Part shown: piece after piece, positions 35,530 to 43,550 of the stretch
How positions within the stretch are numbered: position 1 is the first letter of the stretch
How the letters are laid out: every line of letters begins with the position of its first letter
Source: Herbiconiux gentiana
Lineage (GTDB): Bacteria; Actinomycetota; Actinomycetes; Actinomycetales; Microbacteriaceae
NCBI RefSeq assembly: GCF_024978135.1
Contig: NZ_JANTEZ010000001.1
Coordinates: forward strand, 743,762 to 807,761
Reading direction: 5' to 3'
Length of the DNA stretch: 64,000 nucleotides
Notes under the pieces: model-generated
The model's input: only the letters and a program-made list of their open reading frames with translations
Told to the model about the DNA's origin: nothing
The model's database searches: none
Program-made: the position numbers and the translations under genes

Positions 35530-37011
35530 TCAGCGTGTCGCGAGCGACTGGAGGGCGCCGCGCGCGCCGCGGGACGCGAGGAGCGCCCGCGCCTCGACGA
35601 AGGCCGCGCGCAGGCGGGCGTCGGAGCCGAGGTCGCCGAAGACGGGGGCGTAGTCGAGGAAGCTCCCGGGAGCATCCGCCTCGCCCGCCACCGCGACCCG
35701 CAGCTCGTCGAGCCGCTTGTCGACGGGCGAGAGCGCGCTGCCGTCGTCGGCCACCCCCTCGAGAAACCGGCTCCACGCGGCGAGCACCAGCACCGAGCGC
35801 TCGATCTCGCCACCCGACGCGAGCTGCGCCCGCACCACCGGCAGCAGGAACTTCGGGATGCGGTCGGAGCCGTCGACGATCTGGCGCATCAGCGTGTCCT
35901 TGATCGCCTCGCTGCCGAAGCGGCGCATCAGCTCGGCGCTGTACTCGTCGAGGTCGACGCCCGGCACCGGAGCGAGCGTCGGCCGCGCCTCGTCGCGCAT
36001 GTACCCCAGCAGGAACTCCGCGAACAGCTCGTCGCGGCAGACCTGGTGCACGTACTCGGCGCCCGAGAGCAGCCCGAGGTAGCTCATCGCCTGGTGCGAG
36101 GCGTTCAGCAGCCGCAGCTTCATCAACTCGTAGGGCTCGACGTCCGAGACCACCTGCACCCCGACCTCCTCGAACGCCGGGCGGCCCGCGGTGAACGAGT
36201 CCTCGAGCACCCACTGCACGAACGACTCCGAGAGCACGGGCCACCGGTCCTCGACGCCGAACTCGTCGGCGACGCGCTGCCGCGACTCGTCGGTGGTGAC
36301 GGGCGTGATCCGGTCGACCATCGAGTTCGGGAAGGCGACCGTCTCGCCGATCCACGCGGCGAGCGCCGGGTCGACCCGCTCGGCGAAGGCGAGCACGGCG
36401 GCGCGGGCCACGTGCCCGTTGCCCTGGATGTTGTCGCACGACATCACCGTGAACGGCACCGCCCCGGCGTCGCGACGCTCCCGCAGCCCGGCGACGACGA
36501 AGCCGAGGGCGCTCTGCGGCGCGGCTCCGTCGGCCAGCCCGTCGAGGTCGGCCAGCGTCGCCGCATCCCGTGGCTCGAACGCGCCGGTGGCGTCGTTGAT
36601 GCCGTACCCGCCCTCGGTGATCGTCAGCGACGCGATGCGGGTGGCCGGGTCGCGCAGGGCCGCCAGCACGGCCTCGGGCTGCTCGGGCGCCAGCAGGTAG
36701 CGGATGATCGACCCGACCACCCGCGCCTCGACCACCCCGTCGGGCGCGGTCGTGACGAGCGTGTACAGGTCGTCCTGGGCCGAGAGCGCGTCGCGCATCG
36801 CCGCGTCGGACGCCAGCGTGCCCACCCCGACGATGCCCCATCCCTCGGCCCCGGCCGACAGCAGCCGGTCGACGAACATCGCTTCGTGCGAGCGGTGGAA
36901 CGCGCCCACCCCGAAGTGCACGATGCCCGGCCGCACGGCGGCGCGGTCGTAGGAGGGGACGGCGACGCGCGGGTCGAGGTCGCTGAGGGTCCGGGCGCTC
37001 AAGGTGGTCAT
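35530..37011 (-). CDS. Mannitol 2-dehydrogenase family protein
   Basis: A 493-residue long-chain polyol dehydrogenase (mannitol dehydrogenase/fructuronate reductase family). IVHFGVGAFHRSHEAMFVD is the N-terminal cofactor motif, VMSCDNIQGNGHVAR and FPNSMVDRITP are signatures, and KLRLLNASHQAMSYLG contains the catalytic Lys and conserved Asn/His. Length and motifs fit D-mannitol 2-dehydrogenase, giving fructose with NAD; arabinitol or fructuronate are alternative substrates. A small P-loop kinase gene lies 39 bases upstream on the same strand, suggesting conversion of the fructose formed to a phosphate. Confidence 0.9.
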   Translation of the reverse strand: MTTLSARTLSDLDPRVAVPSYDRAAVRPGIVHFGVGAFHRSHEAMFVDRLLSAGAEGWGIVGVGTLASDAAMRDALSAQDDLYTLVTTAPDGVVEARVVGSIIRYLLAPEQPEAVLAALRDPATRIASLTITEGGYGINDATGAFEPRDAATLADLDGLADGAAPQSALGFVVAGLRERRDAGAVPFTVMSCDNIQGNGHVARAAVLAFAERVDPALAAWIGETVAFPNSMVDRITPVTTDESRQRVADEFGVEDRWPVLSESFVQWVLEDSFTAGRPAFEEVGVQVVSDVEPYELMKLRLLNASHQAMSYLGLLSGAEYVHQVCRDELFAEFLLGYMRDEARPTLAPVPGVDLDEYSAELMRRFGSEAIKDTLMRQIVDGSDRIPKFLLPVVRAQLASGGEIERSVLVLAAWSRFLEGVADDGSALSPVDKRLDELRVAVAGEADAPGSFLDYAPVFGDLGSDARLRAAFVEARALLASRGARGALQSLATR

Positions 37012-37050
37012 CGTGTCTCCAGTCGGGTCGGGGTGGGGCGGATGTTCACG

Positions 37051-37713
37051 TCAGAGCACCGTCGTCAGGTGCAGCAGCAGGTCGGCGTTGGCCCGCGAGC
37101 CCTCGACGATCTGCGCGTTCTTCTCGTCGACCTCGCGCACCCAATCGGCCGAGTCGCGCGGAGTGTGCCCGTACGAGACGCGTCGCCGCACGAGCCGGTC
37201 GTGACGCACATCCGGCGCCACGTCGAGGAACCACGACTCGTGCAGGTGCTCGCGCACGCGCTCCCAGCCGTGACCATCACCGAGCAGGTAGTTGCCCTCG
37301 GTGATCACGAGCGGAACCTCGGCCGGCACGGGCACCGCGCTGCCGATCGACTCCTCGAGGGCCCGGTCGAACACGGGGGCGTGGACCACGGGGGCGTCGG
37401 CGCGGGCGAGCCGGCCGAGCAGGGCGACGTAGCCGTCGACGTCGAAGGTGTCGGGGGCGCCCTTGCGGTCGCGCCGGCCGAGTCGCTCGAGCTCCTGGTT
37501 GGCGAAGTGGAAGCCGTCCTGACCGACCAGCACCGCGTCGCCGTCGAGCGCGGCGATCAGGGCCGCGCACAGCGTCGACTTGCCCGCGCCGGGCGTTCCC
37601 GCGATGCCGAGGATGCGCCGCTCACCGGTTGCGACGAGCGCCCGGCACCGCTCCAGCAGCTCGTCGAGCCCGGTCGGCCGCGCCTCGGGCAGCGGTGGGG
37701 TGGGGTCGCTCAC
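37051..37713 (-). CDS. P-loop nucleoside/sugar kinase (FrcK/pantothenate-kinase-like)
   Basis: A 220-residue kinase: Walker A IAGTPGAGKSTLCAAL, then GQDGFHFANQELERLGRRDRKGAPDTFD with a DxFH-type substrate motif, VITEGNYLL, and a lid region RHDRLVRRRVSYGHTP. This layout matches the uridine-kinase/pantothenate-kinase-like group that includes FrcK of fructose operons in other bacteria. The GTG at 37713 is supported by AGGAGG five bases upstream; upstream in-frame sequence is the promoter region. It precedes a mannitol-type dehydrogenase on the same strand. A fructokinase role is inferred from that pairing, not proven by sequence. Confidence 0.82.
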   Translation of the reverse strand: MSDPTPPLPEARPTGLDELLERCRALVATGERRILGIAGTPGAGKSTLCAALIAALDGDAVLVGQDGFHFANQELERLGRRDRKGAPDTFDVDGYVALLGRLARADAPVVHAPVFDRALEESIGSAVPVPAEVPLVITEGNYLLGDGHGWERVREHLHESWFLDVAPDVRHDRLVRRRVSYGHTPRDSADWVREVDEKNAQIVEGSRANADLLLHLTTVL

Positions 37714-37812
37714 GGGTCCTCCTGGTCGTCGTCGACGGATGCTCGGCGGCGGCTCCCGAAGGCCCTCCGCCGCGCCTACCGTACGCACCGCGGCGGCCGC
37801 TGTCAATCGCGA

Positions 37813-37850
37813 TGACACCGGTGTCAGGAATTTTCGTGACACGGGTGTCA
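37813..37850. promoter_or_regulatory. Two LacI-type operators between divergent kinase and SDR genes
   Basis: TGACACCGGTGTCA (37813-37826) is a perfect 14-base palindrome; TGACACGGGTGTCA (37837-37850) differs at one central base. Centres are 24 bases apart. They lie about 100-140 bases upstream of the kinase start and 80-120 upstream of the SDR start. TATGCT at 37869 could be the SDR -10 box, with the second operator over the -35 position. The LacI encoded at 38884 is the obvious binder. Confidence 0.7.
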
Positions 37851-37930
37851 TCGCCGTCGTTCCGCCGCTATGCTGATGCCGCTCCGACGTCGCGACGACG
37901 CGCCGTCCCGCCCACTCGAACGGACTCACC

Positions 37931-38659
37931 ATGACTGACTTCACCGGCCGCACCATCCTCGTCACCGGCGCCAGCGGCGGCATCGGCGGCGCCGTCGTGC
38001 GCCACCTCGTCGCCGCGAACGCGACCGTGCTGGCCGCCGGCCGCAACCTCGAGCACCTCGAGGCCCTCGCCGCCGAGACCGGCGCCACCCCGCTGCCCTT
38101 CGACCTCACCTCGGAAGAGAGCGTGCGCGAGGCCATCGAGGGCAAGGACATCTGGGGCGTCGTCAACTCGGGCGGCTGGGGCGGCGAGATCGCCACCCCG
38201 CAGGACACCGACATCGATGTCTTCGACAAGGTCATCAGCATCAACGCCCGCGGCTCGCTCCTCGTCACGAAGTACGCCTCGCGCGAGATGATCCGCCTGG
38301 GCGGCGGCGGCGCGATCGTGAACATCTCGAGCCAGGCCGGCCTCGTCGCCCTCACCGGCCACATCTCCTACGGCTCCTCGAAGGCCGCGCTCGACAACAT
38401 CACCCGCGTCTCGGCGCTGGAGCTCGGCAAGTACGGCATCCGCGTCAACAGCGTGAACCCCACCGTCGTGATGACGCCGATGTCGGCCTGGTACTGGGGC
38501 CGCCCCGACATCGAGGGCCCCTTCCTCGAGGCGATGCCGCTCGGCAAGTGGGCGACCGAGGACGACATCGCGGGCCCCGTCGTCTTCCTCCTCTCCGACG
38601 CGGCGGGCATGATCTCGGGCGTCTCCCTCCCCATCGACGGCGGCTACACGGCCCGCTGA
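37931..38659 (+). CDS. SDR family oxidoreductase (L-xylulose reductase-like)
   Basis: A 242-residue short-chain dehydrogenase: VTGASGGIGGAVVRHL for cofactor, AAGRN after the second strand (suggesting NADP), NSGGWG in place of the usual NAG, INARGSLLVTKYASREM, catalytic Ser in NISSQAG, YGSSKAAL (YxxxK), and SGVSLPIDGGYTAR at the end. The short form with an early Arg after beta-2 resembles L-xylulose/carbonyl reductases that act on pentuloses and polyols. It is divergent from the kinase and mannitol-dehydrogenase genes and followed by a LacI gene, so it belongs to a polyol utilisation set. Confidence 0.87.
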   Translation: MTDFTGRTILVTGASGGIGGAVVRHLVAANATVLAAGRNLEHLEALAAETGATPLPFDLTSEESVREAIEGKDIWGVVNSGGWGGEIATPQDTDIDVFDKVISINARGSLLVTKYASREMIRLGGGGAIVNISSQAGLVALTGHISYGSSKAALDNITRVSALELGKYGIRVNSVNPTVVMTPMSAWYWGRPDIEGPFLEAMPLGKWATEDDIAGPVVFLLSDAAGMISGVSLPIDGGYTAR

Positions 38660-38668
38660 CCGGGCCCG

Positions 38669-38727
38669 CCCGGCGCGCGTGGGCCGGGCGGCCCGGCGCG
38701 CATGGGCGGCCTGGCGCGTATGGGCCA
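38669..38727. repeat. Three imperfect copies of an ~18-23-bp GC-rich unit
   Basis: CCCGGCGCGCGTGGGC-, CCCGGCGCGCATGGGC- and CCTGGCGCGTATGGGC-type units follow each other in the 224-base gap between the SDR and LacI genes. It resembles the larger repeat at 14388. No gene is seen in the gap. Confidence 0.55.
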
Positions 38728-38883
38728 CCCCGCCCGGGCGACGCAGGCGACCCACCCCGCCCAGGCACCCACCCCACCGCGCGCTCCCACCCACCGGGTG
38801 CCCCACGATCCGGGCACCCCACCCGCACCCGCCCGCGGTCACCATCCCCACCCCATCCGCACCGAGCCCCACGAGGAGACGCC

Positions 38884-39861
38884 ATGGCCACCATGCGCGA
38901 GGTCGCCGCCGCCGCCGGCGTCAGCCCCAAGACCGTCTCCCGCGTGCTGAACGACGACCCGCACGTGTCCCCGGCGACGCGCGAGCGGGTCGAGGCGTCG
39001 ATGCGCGAGCTCGCCTACGTGCCGAACGCCCTGGCCACGACGTTCCGCTCCGGCCGCTCCCCCGTGATCGGCGTGGCCGTTCCCGACCTGATCGACCCGT
39101 TCTTCGCGGCCATCGTGACGGCGGTCGAGGAGGAGGCCCTCGCCCACGACCTCTCCACCCTCGTCACCAGCCTCGGCCACGACCCGTCCCGCGAGCGCAC
39201 AGTGCTGGAGTCCGTCCTCCGCCGCCAGCTCAGCGGCCTGGTCGTCGCGCCCACGACGAACGACCACGCCTACCTCGAGGCCTGGGCGGCGCGCATCCCG
39301 ATCGCCTTCGTCGACCGCGCGCCCGGCCGACTCGAGGCCGACGCCTTCCTGCAGGACGACCACGGCGGCGCCCGCGACGCGACCGCCCACCTGATCGCCC
39401 ACGGCCACCGCCGCATCGGCTTCCTCGGCGACTCGCTCGCGGCTCCCACGATCGCCGAGCGCCTCGAGGGCTACCGCGAGGCCCTGGCGGCCGCCGGCCT
39501 CCCGTTCGACGACGACCTCGTGGCGCTCGACGCGGCGACCCGCCCCGGAGCCGCCGAAGCCCTCCGCCGGCTGCGTGCGCCCGATCGCGCGGTGACGGCC
39601 GTCTTCTCCTCGGATGCCCGCTGCACCATGGCCGCCGTCCCCACCGTCACGGCGCATCCGATCGCCCTCACCGCCTTCGGCGACTTCCCCCTCGCCGACT
39701 CGCTCACCCCCGCGATCACCGTGATGGCCCAGAACCCGGCGGCACTCGGCCGCCTCGCCGCCGCTCGCCTCGTCGAGCGCGCCGCGCATCCGACCCGCAC
39801 CCTCCCCCGCCGCACGGTCCTCCCCGTCACGCTCGTCGAACGCGCCTCCTGCCGCGTCTGA
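38884..39861 (+). CDS. LacI family transcriptional regulator
   Basis: A 325-residue repressor: helix-turn-helix MREVAAAAGVSPKTVSRVLN, hinge YVPNALATTFRSG, a sugar-binding core with AVPDLIDPFFAAIVTAVE and IAFVDRAPGRLEAD, and a C-terminal RASCRV. GAGGAG precedes the ATG. It is the closest relative in this window of the LacI at 10719. It follows the SDR gene on the same strand, and the twin TGACACC-type palindromes at 37813-37850 are its likely operators, controlling both divergent transcripts of the polyol locus. Confidence 0.93.
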   Translation: MATMREVAAAAGVSPKTVSRVLNDDPHVSPATRERVEASMRELAYVPNALATTFRSGRSPVIGVAVPDLIDPFFAAIVTAVEEEALAHDLSTLVTSLGHDPSRERTVLESVLRRQLSGLVVAPTTNDHAYLEAWAARIPIAFVDRAPGRLEADAFLQDDHGGARDATAHLIAHGHRRIGFLGDSLAAPTIAERLEGYREALAAAGLPFDDDLVALDAATRPGAAEALRRLRAPDRAVTAVFSSDARCTMAAVPTVTAHPIALTAFGDFPLADSLTPAITVMAQNPAALGRLAAARLVERAAHPTRTLPRRTVLPVTLVERASCRV

Positions 39862-39865
39862 CGGC

Positions 39866-39925
39866 ATCGAGTTGGCCCTATCCGTCCCAAAAACAGAGCT
39901 TTAGGACGGATAGGGCCAACTCGAT
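39866..39925. repeat. Palindromic element D (perfect 22-bp stem)
   Basis: ATCGAGTTGGCCCTATCCGT starting at 39866 begins a 22-base arm (to 39887) exactly complementary to 39904-39925; the 16-base loop is rich in A (CAAAAAC...). It lies in the gap between the convergent LacI and Gfo/Idh genes, four bases past the LacI stop. Its first half matches element A in most positions. Confidence 0.85.
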
Positions 39926-39931
39926 CGTCCG

Positions 39932-41092
39932 CTAGGGCGCGACCGCGCGGCCCTCGGCGTGCGAGGTCGCCGCCGCGCGGTAGATGCGGTGCGTGAGCGC
40001 CGCCTCCTCGGGGCGGGCCGCGCCGAAGCGGTCGCCGAGCGACCCGTTCCGCTCCGCGAGGAACACAGCCCACATCTGCAGGATCGAGTCCGAGAACCCC
40101 GACTCGAAGATGCCACCGGTCACCGTCGGCCACACCGACTGACTGCCCACGTCGATCTGCTGCCAGACCTGCTCGCGCCCACCGCCCGGAACATCCGTCA
40201 CCGTGAACACCGACACCGTCTTGGGATTCTTCGTGCTGAACCGCACGCCCCCGTCGAGCCCGATCGCCTCGAACTCCCAGGTGTTCTTCTGCCCGGGGTC
40301 GATGCGCTTCGTCTCGGTGGTCAGCGGGAAGAGCTGCCCCTCGTGGCGGGCCCAGCTGTGCAGGGCGGCGTTGTCCCAGGTGTCGCACGGCACCGGTTCG
40401 CCCGAGGGACCGGGCCGCGTGGGCACGAGGTTCTGCAGCACGCCGTAGACCGTCTCGGGCACCCAGCCGAGCCGCAGTGGAACGTGCCAGGTGTGCATAC
40501 CCAGGTCGTTCATCACGCCGGCCTCGCCGCAGAACTGGGTCTGCCGCTTCCAGTTGATCGGCTTGTCGACGTCGAGGTCGCTGGAGTGCAGGAAGCTGTT
40601 GCGCGCCGACACGATCGTCCCGAGCGCGCCCGATCTCACGTAGTCGATCGCGAGCTGCGCCCCGGGGAAGAAGGGCATCTCGCTCGAGACCCGCACGAAC
40701 GACTCCGGATGCTCGGCCATCGCCGCGAGCACCGCCTCCGCCGCGGCCTGGTCGATGCCGAACGGCTTCTCGGCGAGCAGGCTCTTGCCGCTCGCGACGA
40801 CGTCGCGGTAGATCTGCTCGTGCAGGTCGTGGCGCACGGCCACGTAGACCACGTCGATGCTCTCGTCGGCGAGGATCTCGGCGTAGTCGGTCGTCTTCGT
40901 GACCACCGTGTCGATCTCGTCGAACCAGTCCATCGCGGCGGGGTTGATGTCGCAGACGGCGGTCAGCCGCGGCCGCACCGGGTGGTCGATCAGGGCAGGC
41001 CAGCGCTGGATGGCCGCGGCGATCTCGCGGCCCATCAGCCCGCCGCCGACGATGGCGACGTTCACGGTCTGGGGCCGGGTCTCGGCGCTCAT
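39932..41092 (-). CDS. Gfo/Idh/MocA family oxidoreductase
   Basis: A 386-residue NAD(P)-dependent oxidoreductase: VNVAIVGGGLMGREIAAAI gives the Rossmann motif, DVVYVAVRHDLHEQIY and LLAEKPFGIDQAAAEA the EKP motif with its Lys, and GEAGVMNDLGMHTWHVPLRLG a catalytic His/Asp region. The C-terminal domain is longer than in the smaller relative at 4346, as in inositol or disaccharide-type oxidoreductases. The ATG overlaps the stop of the aldolase gene upstream (41089-41092), so it is co-translated with a DhnA-type aldolase and probably prepares or processes the same sugar. Confidence 0.87.
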   Translation of the reverse strand: MSAETRPQTVNVAIVGGGLMGREIAAAIQRWPALIDHPVRPRLTAVCDINPAAMDWFDEIDTVVTKTTDYAEILADESIDVVYVAVRHDLHEQIYRDVVASGKSLLAEKPFGIDQAAAEAVLAAMAEHPESFVRVSSEMPFFPGAQLAIDYVRSGALGTIVSARNSFLHSSDLDVDKPINWKRQTQFCGEAGVMNDLGMHTWHVPLRLGWVPETVYGVLQNLVPTRPGPSGEPVPCDTWDNAALHSWARHEGQLFPLTTETKRIDPGQKNTWEFEAIGLDGGVRFSTKNPKTVSVFTVTDVPGGGREQVWQQIDVGSQSVWPTVTGGIFESGFSDSILQMWAVFLAERNGSLGDRFGAARPEEAALTHRIYRAAATSHAEGRAVAP

Positions 41093-42051
41093 GCCGACAC
41101 CGCCTCGGTGCCGGTGCCGGTGCCGCTCGTGCCGCTCTCGCTGCCGGTGCCGGCAGCAGCGCTCGTGCCGCTGCCGCTCTCGCCGCCTCCGGCCGGGGCT
41201 CCGGATGCCCGCCCCGCCGACTCCGCCAGGATCCCCAGCCCGTCCTCCACGCTCGCGCCCTCGTGCAGCACCGCGAGCAGAGCCGCCGTGATGCCCGCGG
41301 GGTTCTCGTGCTGCACGATGTTCCGCCCGTAGACGATGCCGCGGGCCCCCGCCGCCAGCACCGCCACCGTGCGCTCGAGGAGGGTGCGATCATCCACCCG
41401 CCCCCCGCCGCGCACGAGCACCGGAACGTCGCCGGCGACCTCGATGACCCGCCCGTACTCACTCAGGTCGTCGCTCGGGTCGGCCTTGATCAGGTCGGCC
41501 CCGAGCTCGACGCCCTGGCGCACCAGCGTCACGATCTTCTCGATGTCGCCGTCGACCATGTAGCCGCCGGCCACCGAGTTGTCCTGCATCACGAGCGGCT
41601 CGACCATCAGCGGCATGCCGTACTTCGTGGCCTCGCGGCGCAGCTCGAGGATCGAGGTGATGTTCGCCTCGCGCACCTCCGGATGCCCGGGCAGCTCCAT
41701 CAGGTTGACGCAGACCGCGACGGCGTCGAGCCGCACGGCCTCCTCGATCGCGTGCGGCACGTGCCGGCTGAAGAGCACCGGGTCGAGCGGGTTGCCGTAG
41801 ACGTTCGCGATGTCAGTGCGCAGCACGAGCCCCGGCTTCTGCTTGCCCGGGATGCTCTGCAGCCGCCGCGCCTGGCCGATCGTCAGCTGCACGGCGTCGG
41901 GGCCGGCGTCGACCAGGGTGCGCACGACCTGATCCATGTCCTCGATGCCGGTGATGAACGAACGCTCCCCGAAGAAGCCGTGGTCGACGGCCACGTCGAG
42001 GGCGCGGCCGGAGCGCGGATTGAAGAGGCGATTGAGGCGGTACAGCGTCAT
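41089..42051 (-). CDS. DhnA/LsrF-type class I aldolase
   Basis: A 320-residue TIM-barrel aldolase of the DeoC/LacD/DhnA group. ALDVAVDHGFFGE holds the conserved DHG, VQLTIGQARRLQ follows, MVEPLV precedes the Schiff-base candidate Lys in GADLIKADPSDDL, and VLVRGGGRVDD plus GARGIVYGRNI close the phosphate site. Relatives are archaeal-type class I fructose-bisphosphate aldolase and LsrF. The ATG at 42051 has AGGAG eight bases upstream. Residues 278-320 are a Gly/Ser/Thr tail (GTSGTGTGTE) not expected in the family. It is divergent from a PfkB kinase across a perfect LacI-type operator, so the kinase product is its probable substrate source. Confidence 0.87.
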   Translation of the reverse strand: MTLYRLNRLFNPRSGRALDVAVDHGFFGERSFITGIEDMDQVVRTLVDAGPDAVQLTIGQARRLQSIPGKQKPGLVLRTDIANVYGNPLDPVLFSRHVPHAIEEAVRLDAVAVCVNLMELPGHPEVREANITSILELRREATKYGMPLMVEPLVMQDNSVAGGYMVDGDIEKIVTLVRQGVELGADLIKADPSDDLSEYGRVIEVAGDVPVLVRGGGRVDDRTLLERTVAVLAAGARGIVYGRNIVQHENPAGITAALLAVLHEGASVEDGLGILAESAGRASGAPAGGGESGSGTSAAAGTGSESGTSGTGTGTEAVSA

Positions 42052-42126
42052 TGCGGTGCTCCTGATCATCGAAACGTCGGGTCGGGGCTATCACAACGGC
42101 CCTCGATGTGTCAGAGTAGCCCCGTG

Positions 42127-42140
42127 AGACAACGTTGTCT
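42127..42140. promoter_or_regulatory. LacI-type operator identical to the one at 30.9 kb
   Basis: AGACAACGTTGTCT is a perfect 14-base palindrome containing GACAACGTTGTC. It lies 76 bases upstream of the aldolase start and 45 bases upstream of the PfkB start, so a bound repressor could control both divergent genes. Confidence 0.75.
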
Positions 42141-42185
42141 AGCCGGTCGCACCGGCTCGTTCGCCCACCGTCGAGAGGATGCCCG

Positions 42186-43550
42186 ATGACCCCCATCGTC
42201 GTCGCCGGCCACATCTGCCTCGACCTCACCCCCGCGCTCGGCGCCGGCGTCCGACTCGACCCGGGTCGCCTGATCGACGTCGGCGCCCTGCGCATCGGAC
42301 TCGGCGGCTGCGTCGCCAACACCGGCCTCGCCCTGGCCGACCTCGGCGCCGACGTCTCGCTGCACTCCACCGTCGGCGACGACGAGCTCGGCCGCATCGT
42401 CGCCGACACCATCGCCCGCCGCCCCGGACTCACCGCCGACCTGCACGTCGACCCCGGCCACGCCACCTCGTACAGCCTCGTGCTCGAGCCCGACGGCCAC
42501 GACCGCACGTTCTGGCACCACACGGGCGCCAACGCCGTCTTCACGGGCGAGCACCTCGACGTCGGCGACGCCGACCTGCTGCACCTCGGCTATCCGCCGC
42601 TGCTGCCGGCGCTGCTCGCCGACGGCGGGGCTCCGCTCGAGGCCGTGCTGGCGCGCGCCCGCGCCCGCGGCGCCACCACGTCGCTCGACCTGGCGGTGGT
42701 CGACCCGGCGTCGGCGGTCGGCGCGGTGGACTGGGCGGGCATCCTGAAGCGCGCCGTCGCCGTCACCGACGTGCTCACGCCGAGCCTCGACGACCTCACC
42801 TCGGCGCTCGGCCCGACCCTCGGCATCGCACCGCTGCCGGCCGCCCGCGCCGCGGGGCTCTACGCCGACCTGCTGCTGTCGTGGGGGGGCGCGGTCGTGG
42901 CGATCTCGGCCGGCTCCGAGGGGCTGCTGCTGCGCACGGCCTCCGCCTCCCGCCTGGCCGCTGGGGGCCGGATGCTCGCCCCGCTCGCCGACCGCTGGGC
43001 CGACGTGTCGCTGCGGGTGCGCCCCGTCGCCGTCCCCCGTGTCGCCACCACCAACGGGGCCGGCGACGCCTCGACGGCGGGGCTGCTCTTCGCCCTCTCC
43101 CGCGGATCCTCCCCCACCCTCGCCGCCCACCTCGCCGCGGCCACGGCCGCCGCGGTCATCGCGGGCGACCGCCCCACCCCGGCGACCCTCGCGGCCCTCC
43201 TCCCGGCGACCGCCTCCCTCTTCCGCCCCTCCCCGGCCCCCGACCCGGCGGTGGCGCCCGCCCCACTCGCTTCCGGCACGTCACGCGACTCCGCGGCGTC
43301 GCCCGCCCCACTGCCAATCACGGATGCGCCCGCATCCGCGCCACCGTCCGGCACGTTCCAGCCCGGCACTTCCCCCGCCGCGCCCACTGATGCGCCCGCA
43401 TCTGCGCCACTCTCCGGCACGTCCCAGCCCGGCACGTCCCCCGCCGCCCTCTCCGATCCACCCGCGGCATCACCCACCCTCCGCACACCCATCGCCGCGC
43501 CCGTCCCCAGCGCGCCCGCACCCGACGGGCCGCCGCACCCGCCACAATGA
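42186..43550 (+). CDS. PfkB family carbohydrate kinase with long Pro/Ala/Ser tail
   Basis: A 454-residue protein. Residues 1-345 are a ribokinase-fold kinase: VVAGHICLDLTP, LGGCVANTGLALADLG, STVGDDELG and TTNGAGDASTAGLLFAL (residues 288-304, with catalytic Asp294). The family usually stops at about 320-350. Residues 347-454 are Pro/Ala/Ser/Thr-rich with two copies of a ~20-residue unit around SGTSQPGTSPAA, encoded by a 63-base tandem repeat near 43320-43445. The ATG at 42186 fits the family start. Its stop overlaps the start of the LacI gene (ATGA). It is divergent from the aldolase/oxidoreductase pair, with which it forms a sugar-degradation module. Confidence 0.88.
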   Translation: MTPIVVAGHICLDLTPALGAGVRLDPGRLIDVGALRIGLGGCVANTGLALADLGADVSLHSTVGDDELGRIVADTIARRPGLTADLHVDPGHATSYSLVLEPDGHDRTFWHHTGANAVFTGEHLDVGDADLLHLGYPPLLPALLADGGAPLEAVLARARARGATTSLDLAVVDPASAVGAVDWAGILKRAVAVTDVLTPSLDDLTSALGPTLGIAPLPAARAAGLYADLLLSWGGAVVAISAGSEGLLLRTASASRLAAGGRMLAPLADRWADVSLRVRPVAVPRVATTNGAGDASTAGLLFALSRGSSPTLAAHLAAATAAAVIAGDRPTPATLAALLPATASLFRPSPAPDPAVAPAPLASGTSRDSAASPAPLPITDAPASAPPSGTFQPGTSPAAPTDAPASAPLSGTSQPGTSPAALSDPPAASPTLRTPIAAPVPSAPAPDGPPHPPQ

